The position numbers were made by a program, and so were the translations under genes. Under the pieces are notes generated by a model. The model did not search any database. It was not told the DNA's origin and saw nothing but the letters and a program-made list of their open reading frames with translations. Source: Monodelphis domestica (lineage: Eukaryota > Chordata > Mammalia > Didelphimorphia > Didelphidae). Taken from it: a stretch of DNA of 64,000 nt. Location: the NCBI RefSeq assembly GCF_027887165.1, contig NC_077228.1:104241179-104305178 (forward strand). The letters run 5' to 3'. This document shows, piece by piece, positions 54,233 through 64,000 of the stretch; positions within the stretch are counted from its first letter, which is position 1; each line of letters begins with the position of its first letter.

Positions 54233-54636
54233 AGTTAAAGCTAGATGGGCAGGGCACTAGAGCAAGACCAACAGCCAGCATGGAATTGGACCATGATCTT
54301 TGGTGTTGCTAGACCTGCAGTTTCATTGCCAGCCTCCCTAAACCATTGTCTGGAGGGGACAAATGTATCCCCAGAATACTCTCTGGGCTCATAGCAATGG
54401 CTTCCGTCTTTGGCTGAGATTCTCTGCCTTCCTCAGTCTGGGGGCTCTAAGCTTCCTTCCCTCAGGGGAATGGGGGGTGCTGGGTGCCAAGGACGGAGAG
54501 TTCCTTAAAAGACCTTGTTCTAACTGGTGCCCTGGCTCCCGTTGCTCCTTGATCAGGATGCTTATTAACAAGGAAAGCACCTCTGGAATGTGTGGTATCT
54601 TCTTCCCAAGTCCTCCTTGTCCTGCCCCGCAACAAC

Positions 54637-54640
54637 CACA

Positions 54641-54708
<68 letters not shown>
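54637..54708. repeat. (AC)n microsatellite
   Basis: About 72 bases of AC with one ACC interruption near 54648. Confidence 0.95.
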
Positions 54709-54711
<3 letters not shown>

Positions 54712-55125
54712 GAACTACCTTGACTCCTGGAAATGATATCCAGAGATCCCATCTCTGATCCCTACAGGGACATCCACATCCCAGCTGTAAGAAGCCTTCA
54801 CCCCGCCCTTCCCAGCTCAGCCTGTCCTTTGGGTCCCAGAGCCCATCTCTGCTCCCACCCAGCCACCTGGTGGCCCCTTGGCATTAGGCACTGCAGCTGT
54901 TCCAGGGAGAGTCTGGGAGCGGAGCTGGTGCTGGAGTCCCCTGCCAAGGACCATCTCAAGGGAGCAGCTCCATTTCAGAGTGGATATGAAGGGCAAAGAA
55001 AGCTGATAACATGCACCCAGTAGGCCTGAGGGCCAGCAATGGCCAATTTTAAGACTTTGGGGGCCAAGGGAAGGCCATGGGTGGGCAAGTTCATGGGATC
55101 CCAGGACAATCAATTAAGAACTGGA
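54709..55125. other. LMOD1 intron 1, unique-looking
   Basis: No repeat or exon recognised. Open frames on both strands have no family signature. Confidence 0.4.
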
Positions 55126-55129
55126 AGGG

Positions 55130-55345
55130 AGGGGGCAGTTGGATGGCTCAGTGGATTGAGAGCCAGGCCTAGAGAAGGGAGGTCCTAGGTTCAAATCTGG
55201 CCTCAGACACTTCCTAGCTGTGTGACCCTGGGCAAGTCACTTGACCCCCATTGCCTAGCCCTTACCACTCTTCTGCCTTGGAACCAATACACAGTATTGA
55301 CTCTAAGACAGAAGGTAAGGGTTTAAAAAATAAATAAAATTAAAT
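55130..55345 (+). repeat. Full-length type A SINE
   Basis: GGGGGCAGTTGGATGGCTC to GACAGAAGGTAAGGGTTT plus an A/T-rich tail of AAATAAATAAAAT type. Confidence 0.93.
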
Positions 55346-55359
55346 AAATTAAATAAAAT

Positions 55360-55560
55360 AAAAGGGCAGCTAGATGACTTAGTGGGAGGATCCTGGTTCT
55401 AGACTCATCCTCCTGAGTTCAAACTCACACTTTACCAGCTGTGTGACCCTGGGCAAGTCACTTAACCCCCATTGCCTAGCCCTTACCACTCTTCTGCCTT
55501 GGAACCTATACACAGCATTGACTCCAATAAGGAAGGTAAGGGTTTAAGAAAAAAAAAAAG
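55360..55560 (+). repeat. Second type A SINE in tandem
   Basis: AAGGGCAGCTAGATGACTTA through GGAAGGTAAGGGTTTAAG with a poly-A tail. The short sequence AGAACTGGAAGGGA occurs left of the first copy (about 55120) and right of this one (about 55559), so the two SINEs together replace a single target site. Confidence 0.88.
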
Positions 55561-55669
55561 AACTGGAAGGGAATGTAAAGCTCAGCCTGTCCAGCCCTCT
55601 CATTTTGCACCTGAGGAAACCAGGCCTCAAGGGCTCAGACTAGTTTTCTGTCTCCAACTCAGAATGTTT

Positions 55670-55877
55670 TGGGGGGTTTTTTGAACCCTTACCTTCTGTC
55701 TTAGAATCTCTACTGTGTATTGGTTCCAAGGCAGAAGAATGGTAAGGGCTAGGCAATAGGGGTTAGGTGACTTGTCCAGGGTCACACAGCTGGGAAGTGT
55801 CTGAGGTCAAATTTGAACCCAGGACCTCTCCTCTATAGGCCTGGCTCTCTATCCGCTGAGCCACCTAACTGCCCCCT
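55670..55877 (-). repeat. Type A SINE, reverse
   Basis: TTTTTTGAACCCTTACCTTC to GAGCCACCTAACTGCCCCC. It shares with 52670-52903 not only the SINE but also the flank TAGTTTTCTGTCTCCAACTC, so the two regions are duplicates of one another. Confidence 0.9.
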
Positions 55878-56574
55878 CATCCACACCTCGAGTATTTCTT
55901 TCACCAAGGATTTTCCATAGTGTCCTTTGGAGACCTTCTCCTGGAAGGGAGATCCTCCCCTGAGCACTGGTGGGGGTCAGCAGGGGAATGAATAGAGTAG
56001 GATCCAAAGAGCCTTTCATTCCCGAGGATGGATAACAGACCGTTACCTCCCATAGTAGTGCGTGTGGCCGGGGAATCGGGGAACTCCAGGAAGAGATGGC
56101 CAGGCCTTGTGGCAGAGCTTTTGGGGAAAAGATCTAGAATGACAGAACTGATGGTTTCACTGGGAAAGGTCAGCCTCCCCACCCCCAGCCATTCCTCAGG
56201 CACCAGGAAAATGGCCAGTACCCCCTGGAAGGCTTTTAGTCCAGCCAACTCATTTCTTATTTGTCATTTTCTTCCCTTCTCCCTCTTAAGCAGCTTCGTC
56301 AGGGGTTTGGAATTTTTCCCTTGTCTTGTTTTTTTCCCCTGGAAGTTCCTCCCTCCAAACAAGGTGGCCCCTGATTCAGCACAAACAAATGGGCTCATCT
56401 CTCCACCCTACTCACATTCATGGCCCCCCCCCCCCCCACTCCTGGAGAAGTCTCTTGTGATCATGAAAGCTTAGATATTGACCCAAACGTTCCCTTCACC
56501 CATTATATTTAAAGGTGCTTGTTTCCTTTGGGGAGGGCTGAATTCTTACCAATTTCAAGTTAAAGGTGTTAATT

Positions 56575-56750
56575 CTTTTTTTTCTTTAATCCTTACTTTC
56601 CATTTAAAAATCAATACTAAGTATTGGTTCCAATGCAGAAGAATGGTAAGGGCTAGGCAATGGGGGTGAGTGACTTGCCCAGGGTCACACTGCTAGGAAA
56701 TGACATGTCTCTAGGCCTGGCTCTCTATCCACAGAGCCACCCAGCTGCCC
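56575..56750 (-). repeat. Type A SINE, reverse
   Basis: TTTTTTCTTTAATCCTTACT to GAGCCACCCAGCTGCCC with an internal deletion after CTGCTAGGAAATG. An isolated partial forward copy follows at 56775-56895 (CTAGCTGTGTGACCTTGGGC). Confidence 0.82.
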
Positions 56751-57144
56751 TGAGGATGTTCATTCTTAAAGATTTTCCTAGCTGTGTGACCTTGGGCAAG
56801 TCACTTCACCCCAATTGTCTAGTCTTTATCCCTTTTCTCCCTTGGAACAGACACTTGGTTTTGATTCTCAGAAAGAAAGTAAAGGTTGGGGGGGGGAATC
56901 AAACCTAAATTTGTCTTTTTTTCCATTTCTACCTACTGTTGTTAGCTTTTCCTTGTGGGGTTAAACAGAATAAATCTTTTCTCCAACTTGTCATCAATAT
57001 CCTCCCTAAAATATGGTACCCAATAAGTCAACGTGATTCTCTAGATATGACTGGAGCAATGGAGCTATCACCTCCCTACTTCTTGGCAATATTCTTCTCT
57101 AAATGTATCCTAAAAGCACATTAGCCTTTTAGACTACTGAACCG

Positions 57145-57352
57145 TACTGTAGGAGACAGATAGGTGGCTCAGCAGATAGAGCACGAGGCCTGGAGTTGAA
57201 CAGGTGAGGATTGGGGTAGGGGAAGAGGACCATGGTTCAAATCTGGCCTGAACAACTTCCCAGCTCTGTAACCCTGGGCAAGTCACTTAATCCCATTTGC
57301 CTGGCCCCTTCTTTCTTTGAGTGGATACTAAGACTGAAAGTAAGGATTTTTA
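57145..57352 (+). repeat. Type A SINE
   Basis: AGACAGATAGGTGGCTCAGC, a 30-bp insertion of GTGAGGATTGGGGTAGGGG type in the head, then GGTTCAAATCTGGCC and a diverged tail. Confidence 0.8.
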
Positions 57353-57850
57353 AAATGATTATGCTGAGGTTCTGTGCACTAAACCTCCTAGATCTTTCTT
57401 GAATGAACAGTTATCTAGCCTTTTCCAGCTTGTCCTCATACAACTGATTTTCTGAACCCAAATGTAAGACTTCTCATATTTATTATGTCTCCTAAAACCT
57501 GAGATCTTTCATGGATGAGCTATAGTTTAACCATACCTCTGCCATTTTGCACCTAAGAAACAGACTTTTTCTGATCCAAGTGCCATTATTTAAACTTCAT
57601 CTTATTCATTTGGGCCCAATATCAAGATCTTTTTGAATTGACTCTTTCATCCCATATATTAGTTATCCCTCCTAATTTTGCATCAATAAGTATGCCATCT
57701 GTCTCTTTACCCAAATCAAAACAAAATATTGAATCACAGATGGTTGAGGCACTTCCCTAAATAGTTGCTTCCAAGATGATGACACCAAGCCATTAAAGAC
57801 TACTATGGGCCCCAGCTGTTCACATCCATTTGGAATCTACTTAAAAATAT
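57353..57850. other. LMOD1 intron 1, AT-rich old sequence
   Basis: No gene seen. It may be the remains of an old LINE: CTTTTTGAATTGACTCTTTC and GGGCCCCAGCTGTTCACATC are suggestive but not assignable. Confidence 0.35.
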
Positions 57851-57852
57851 CA

Positions 57853-58058
57853 TTTGAGGCAGTTTGGTGGCTCAGTAGATAGAGAGCCAGGTCTAGAGAT
57901 GAGAGGTCCTGGGTTCAAATATGGACTCAAGACACTAGCTGTGTGATCCTGGGCAAGTCACTTAACTCCCATTACCTAGCCCTTACCTCTCTCCTGCCTT
58001 GGAACCAATACTTATTATCAATTCTAAGACAGAAGGTATGGGTTTGGGGGGGGGGGAA
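57853..58058 (+). repeat. Type A SINE
   Basis: GAGGCAGTTTGGTGGCTCAG through AAGACAGAAGGTATGGG, followed by a G-run. Confidence 0.88.
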
Positions 58059-58860
58059 GAGTACTATTGTTTAAACCAACTCACTTCACCATAAGAATAT
58101 CATGAAAGACTGTCAAATGCTTTGTTCGAATGTATCATCCACATTTCCCTGATCTATCAATTAAGTAGCCCCATCAACAGAGAGGAAAAAAGTTGCCAGT
58201 GAACACATGTGAGCTCTTTGCAATTTTTTCAGATGCTCATTAATCACCTCATTAATACACTCTATAATTCTAGCAAAGATTAGAGTTGATTTCAATGATC
58301 TGTAGTTTTGAGACTCCATCCTCTTTCCTTTTTTCAAAACTGGGAAGCATTTGCTGCCCCTAATCTTATTCTCCATGATCTTCTGGCACTGGTGCCATGA
58401 GATAGATAATCTGCCCACCAAGGGGTGATACACTCAATCCACCAGCCCAAGGGTCTTCTCAATCAATGTCTCTCCGACATGTGGGCAGGAGCTATATCCT
58501 CCCATCTACTCACCCACCTCCCTCCCAATCCCATCTGCCAGCTCCTTCAGTACCCTACTTCATCAGGACCTGATGACAGGACATCTCGGTGCCCTCTTCT
58601 CTCCTCACTTATTTTGGTCATCAACTCCCCAGTAGCTTTTTTTGTTCTGTCCCCAGCCCAAAAGTTATTCTCCTGGCATGGGGAGAAAACAGAAGAAAAG
58701 AGTTTATAGAGCCAAAAGTGAAAGCAATCTTAAGAGGCTAATTCAACCTCCTCATTTTACAGATCAAGAAACTAAGACCCAGGGAGGGTAGTTGACTAGA
58801 CCAAGGTCCTCTAGGGAGTAAGCATAAAATTTTCCATTCTTTTTCCATTGCAACATGCTG
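58059..58860. other. LMOD1 intron 1, no gene seen
   Basis: A reverse MIR-like end is visible at 58735-58850 (CATTTTACAGATCAAGAAAC). The rest looks like old LINE-like sequence (GATCTGTAGTTTTGAGACTC; TTCAAAACTGGGAAGCATTT) with no open domain. Confidence 0.4.
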
Positions 58861-58864
58861 CTAT

Positions 58865-59060
58865 TAGCAATGAGATGGTCTAGTGAATAGAGCACTTGGA
58901 GTTAGTAATGCATGAACTCAGATCCTACTCTTGTTACTCAACTACTCTAGCCTCAGTTTCCTCATTTGTAAAATGGGGAAGAGTGTAAGGTTATTTGTAA
59001 AGCACTTCACAAACCTCAAAATGTTATAGAAATACTAGCCATTATTATTATTTTGCTTTC
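58865..59060 (+). repeat. MIR/CORE-SINE
   Basis: GCCTCAGTTTCCTCATTTGT, AAAGCACTTCACAAACCTCA and a TAGCCATTATTATTAT end. Confidence 0.75.
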
Positions 59061-59124
59061 TCTAACAGGTCATTGGTCACCATCATCCCATCTACTCTGA
59101 GCAGCAACCTGTTAATCCCTTCTT

Positions 59125-59310
59125 TTTTTTTTAAACCTTTACCTTCCCTCTTAGCTTCAATACTAAGCATTGGTTCAAAGGCAGAAGAGAAGCAAGGTCT
59201 GGGCAACTGAGATTAAATGGCTTGTCTAGGGTTTGAGGCCAGATCTGAACCCAGGAACTCCCGTCTCTAGGCCTGACTCTTCATCCAAAGAGCTGCCCAG
59301 CTGCCCTTGG
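59125..59310 (-). repeat. Type A SINE, reverse
   Basis: TTTTTTTTAAACCTTTACCT to AGAGCTGCCCAGCTGCCC. Confidence 0.85.
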
Positions 59311-59499
59311 TCCCTTCTTTGATCTTTTTCTTTTTCAGATATATCACTACAGGTAATTCCACAATGACCTTCATACTTAATAGAAGCTGGGGTGGGACAG
59401 AAGTCCATGAAAATTCCTGACTAGGAAAAGAGATTGTGATCAGGGAGTACTGTGATCAGGACCAATCAGTGGAGGTTAGAAGCAGTTAAAGTAGGACTG

Positions 59500-59705
59500 T
59501 GAATAAAGTGCTAGACTTGGAATCAGGAAGACCTGGATTCAAATTCTGCCTCAGACATTTCATAGCTGTGTGACCCTGTGTGTAAGTCACCTTTGGGTTA
59601 GTTTCTCTTAGGCACAATTTCCTCAACTGTTAAATGGGAATAAGAATAACACCTACTTTTCCTAGGTGGATGTGAGGATCTTGCAGACCTTAAAACCACT
59701 TATTA
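59500..59705 (+). repeat. CORE-SINE/MIR-like element
   Basis: CTTGGAATCAGGAAGACCTG, CATAGCTGTGTGACCCTGTG and AATTTCCTCAACTGTTAAAT. Confidence 0.7.
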
Positions 59706-59814
59706 TTGGAACAAGATGGATACCAATGATAGGACAGCTCAGGCCCAGAGAAATTTGGGATCACCAAGGGCATGGTGATAAGACTGGTGCACCCTTCTAT
59801 ATTTTCTGTTTCTA

Positions 59815-60060
59815 TATGTTCACAATACAGATCTCAGGGATCATTCCCATAATCCACAGTGGGCTAAGTGCTTCAGAAATGTCCCACAGGAAGAAAACCT
59901 GGACGGTTAAGCAGGACTTTTGGGTAGAGGCTTCCTATCTAAGGAGTAATCCATTATTTTGCTTGTATTTTTTGCTCTATATAATAAACTGTGAACTGAG
60001 TGCCGTTATCTTCTGAGTCTGTGTGGATCATTGATGGAGTAGAAGTCCCGATTTGGGCCA
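59815..60060 (+). repeat. Possible LTR-like fragment
   Basis: GCTCTATATAATAAACTGTG combines a TATA-like and an AATAAA-like signal close together, followed by GAGTGCCGTTATCTTCTGAG, an arrangement seen in short retroviral R regions. No partner LTR or duplication was found. Confidence 0.22.
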
Positions 60061-60607
60061 CCTCTAATTAATTAATTTTCTAATAACTGGGAACCACCTC
60101 TTGGTCTAGATTAAGAATCTAGTGGACACAAGTTTCTGTTTTGCCAGGCCTTTGGAAGCCATGCAGTTTGTCAGCCTACCAGGACAGAAAATTCACACCC
60201 TCGAGAACCTCTCACGAGCCTATGGGAGAGTCTTCCCTTGGCCCCTTGTCTTCTGCAGGCTTATGGAAGGCAACATATAAACCTGGGGAAGGAAGGGGGT
60301 GCCCAGTGCTTGGTCCACTGCAGTGCCCCATCAGATGCCTGCCAAGTACACACTCAGTCTACCCCAGTGTCACAATCGCTTAGAAATTAGTGTTATTGTT
60401 GTTACTTCTTGCCTTCATCTACAACCTTAGTTCAATGTAAGCTTTAGGATGCCTGATGTTCTTCTTACAAGATGATGCTTTGGAATAGAATGGCACACCA
60501 TTACTGGGCCATGTTTCTACGCCAGTCTGTGAATTCCCTGGGTTCATCCACATTACTATAGACAAATATGTTTTGTCATTACGCTTTGTATCTTCAAAAT
60601 TTCATAA

Positions 60608-60812
60608 AGAGGGGACAGCTTGGTGGCTCAGTGGATTGACAGCCAGGCCTAGACACAGTAGGTCCTGGGTTCAAATCTGGATTCAGACCCTTCCTAGCTG
60701 TGTGACCCTGGGCAAGTCACTTAACCCTCTTTGCCTAGGCCTTACTTCTCTTCTGCCTGGGAAACAATACAAAGTATCGATTCTAAGATGGAAGGTAAGT
60801 TATTTTTTAATT
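60608..60812 (+). repeat. Type A SINE
   Basis: GGGGACAGCTTGGTGGCTCA to AAGATGGAAGGTAAGTT. Confidence 0.9.
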
Positions 60813-61570
60813 GATTACACTTTAATAGTCATGTCCTTGACATTTACATTGTATACTGAGATGATAGAGTTAAATATGTGATTATAGGCATTTAGAAATA
60901 AGAAAAAAATTGTAAGAATAAATTCAATGAGACATCAAGTAGGGAGACTAAGCTCAACAAAGGAATTTGTCAGAATCATAAAAGAATATCTTGTGCAAAA
61001 TCCAAATTAAAAAAGCACAATGATTGCTGGAATTAGAATAAGGAAGACTTGGTTTCATATCCTGTCCATGACACCAGCTGGGTGAATGCCAGTGAGTCAT
61101 TTAACATCTCTGAGCCTTAAACAACCTTCTCAGATTTGCCTATCAAGTTGTAACTAGGAATTAACTAGGAATTTACAAAAAATTCACAAAGAACCTGTTA
61201 TTCCTTCTGGACCGTCTTTCCTCCTACAACCGAAGGTCATTAGAATCTATCTAGATTTTCTATGAACCTTGAGAAACCTGCTCTCTCAGGGTTAGGGTGC
61301 ACATCAGTCCATGCCCAACTATTCTTTCATCTATTACAGATTATAAAATGGAATGATCACATCCTCCAAGTATCCTGTTATTTCTACCCTCAGCAAATTA
61401 ATTCCTCCATATTAATGAAAATCAGATTCCATCCCATCTTAGCTTAGGTAATAGTCATACTTTCCCATGATTCCTTCATAGAAGATCTAACTTCCATATC
61501 TTCTAGCATTCCATAAATACTGGTGCAGTACTTGAGCTATCTTTTCTATTGAAACATATCTGGTCTACTT
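60813..61570. other. LMOD1 intron 1, AT-rich, no gene seen
   Basis: A MIR-like core is at about 61020-61125 (GACACCAGCTGGGTGAATGC). No exon or RNA gene recognised. Confidence 0.4.
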
Positions 61571-61670
61571 CCTTTTTTTATTTGAACATTTACCTTCCAT
61601 CTTAGAATTGAAACTAAGTATTAGTTCCAAGGCAGAAGAGAATAAAAGTTAGGCAATTGTGATTAAGTTG
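61570..61670 (-). repeat. Truncated type A SINE, reverse
   Basis: TTTGAACATTTACCTTCCAT through AGTTCCAAGGCAGAAGAG only. Confidence 0.7.
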
Positions 61671-61797
61671 ACTTCATTTATTTATCATTTATTTCCTGGG
61701 TTATGTCTCATATTGCATGTCTTGTGTTCAAGCCCATAACTTGGGTGTAATGATGACTAAAGCATCATATGAATGACTCTAGAACTATACACCTCTC

Positions 61798-61998
61798 TTT
61801 TTTTTCTTAAACCCTTACCTTCCATCTTAGAATCAATACTATGCATTGTTTCTCAGGCAGAAGAGCAGTAAGGGCTAGGCAATGGGGGTTAAGTGACTTG
61901 CCCAGGGTCACCTGGCTAGGAAGTGCCCGAGTCCCAGATTTGAACTCAGATCCTCATCTCTAAGCCTGACTCTCTACCTAGTGAGTCATCCAGCTCCC
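61798..61998 (-). repeat. Type A SINE, reverse
   Basis: TTTTTTTTCTTAAACCCTTA through CCAGATTTGAACTCAGATCC to GTGAGTCATCCAGCTCCC. Confidence 0.88.
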
Positions 61999-62325
61999 TC
62001 CTTCCCCAAACCCTTTTGAAGGATGTGAAGGACTTTGAAGGATCAAGGGATGTGAATACTAAAGAGAAGCATTTAAGAGTTTCAATGGGAGTCATGAAGG
62101 TCATTGAGTACAGGATTGGAGTCAGGCGACTGGAGTCTGAATCTGAGGTCAGATACTTAAATAGGAGTTTGCCTATGGACAAATCGCTGAATCTTTCAGA
62201 GCTCCAGATTTCTCAAGAGTTTACTCTTAGAGTTAGCAATACTTGCCATGGTCTACACTTGGATTTGAATCTTGTCTCTGCTACTAATTAGCCATATGAT
62301 CTTGGATGTGTTCCATTTATACAGT

Positions 62326-63156
<831 letters not shown>

Positions 63157-63365
63157 TGTACTAAGCACTTTGTTAGGCTCTTTACAAATATCTCATTTGA
63201 TCCTTATAACCACTCTGAGAAGGAGGTGCTATCCCCATTTTTCAGAGACAGACAGAGGTTAAGTGACTTGCCCAAGGTCACACTTCTATTAAGTGTCTGA
63301 GGCTAGACTGAAACACAGATCTTTCTGACTCCAGACCATCATTCTATCCTGCATCACCCAGCTTG
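63157..63365 (-). repeat. MIR-like element next to the purine tract
   Basis: TACTAAGCACTTTGTTAGGC, TGATCCTTATAACCACTCTG and GTGACTTGCCCAAGGTCACA; complement MIR with the tract grown at its edge. Confidence 0.75.
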
Positions 63366-63589
63366 ACTATGGAGCCAAAACCTCTGCTCCTATGTTTTTC
63401 CTTTTTTTCACTATGCCACACAGCATGAAGAAAAGGATAAAGACTTGAATAGCTCTAGCTACTGAGCTCCTATTGCAGGTACTCCAGTTTCCCATTATCT
63501 CCCCTCCTGGACTCCTACTTCTTGATCCCAAGTTGAAATGCCAGGGGGAGGGTTCCTCCTAAAAGATCATGGAAACAATTCTCATCCAG

Positions 63590-63775
63590 GAGTTCTTAAG
63601 CTTTTTTTTTTTTTTTAATGTCATGGACCCCTTTGGCAGGCTAGCAAATCCTTTAGGAACCTTTTTCAAAATATTGTTTTTAGACGCATGAAGTGAAATA
63701 CCCAAACTTTAAAAGGAAACTTATTTATATTGAAATATAATTATCAAAATATTTTGTTGAGTTCCCAGATTCTTG
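63590..63775. mobile_element. Old hAT-like DNA transposon fragment
   Basis: GAGTTCTTAAGC, GTCATGGACCCCTTTGGCAG, ATATTGTTTTTAGACGCATG and TTGAAATATAATTATCAAAA. On the opposite strand this matches the order of motifs in 40984-41159, so they are probably one family. Confidence 0.5.
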
Positions 63776-64000
63776 CTCTAAAGTCACACAGCAGCCATCC
63801 CACTGACTGACCTTATAAACCAGTCATCCACAGGTCCACTGGGGCATGTTCCAAATCAGTGCCAAAGAAACAAGTGGATTGTTGTGTTGGGCAAGGACCC
63901 AGACCCTAGGACTTGGGAACTGCCTTCTGGGGGAATTTTGATATAAGTAAAGGTGGTCACTTCTTCCTTTTAAAAAAAACATGAACAAAACAAAAAAAAA

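Overview
This window is ordinary vertebrate nuclear DNA, and everything in it points to a marsupial. The genes are split into short exons with GT-AG introns. The intergenic and intronic DNA is packed with marsupial-type tRNA-derived SINEs (box-B-like GGTTCAAAT followed by TGTGACCCTGGGCAAGTCACTTAA), CORE/MIR-like SINEs, short 5'-truncated L1 3' ends and long microsatellites. A SPIN-like hAT element and an OposCharlie-like hAT element favour an American opossum such as Monodelphis over an Australian marsupial. That species-level inference rests on recalled knowledge of where these families occur.

Three protein genes are supported. (1) IPO9 (importin-9), plus strand, 705-8050: the last eleven coding exons and the 3'UTR; the 5' half lies left of the window. 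(2) SHISA4, plus strand, 25795-29193: complete in five coding exons. (3) LMOD1 (leiomodin-1), minus strand, 40053-46461: the large second coding exon plus a last coding exon of only 27 coding bases; the first coding exon was not found and should lie right of the window. Gene order and orientation (IPO9 >, SHISA4 >, < LMOD1) match human 1q32.1. The three genes do not form a pathway: IPO9 is a nuclear import receptor, SHISA4 a small type I membrane protein, and LMOD1 a smooth-muscle actin nucleator.

Layout: 1-9490 IPO9 3' half; 9491-25560 intergenic, repeat-rich, with a 455-bp polypyrimidine minisatellite, an L1 remnant and a (TC)n tract of about 100 units; 25560-29715 SHISA4; 29716-38640 intergenic, with an orphan GC/CpG-rich block at 33880-34660; 38640-46461 LMOD1 (3'UTR, last exon, 5-kb intron, large exon); 46462-64000 LMOD1 intron 1 or 5' region, ending in an 830-bp GGAA/GAAA tract.

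I found no undescribed multi-gene system. The observations most worth checking are: a SPIN-like hAT insertion with TIRs and a perfect 8-bp target duplication in an IPO9 intron; a GC (not GT) splice donor after LMOD1's large exon; an in-frame, unreported-looking alternative 3' exon in SHISA4 that would replace its PPxY tail; and the orphan CpG-rich, ETS/YY1-motif-bearing block between SHISA4 and LMOD1.
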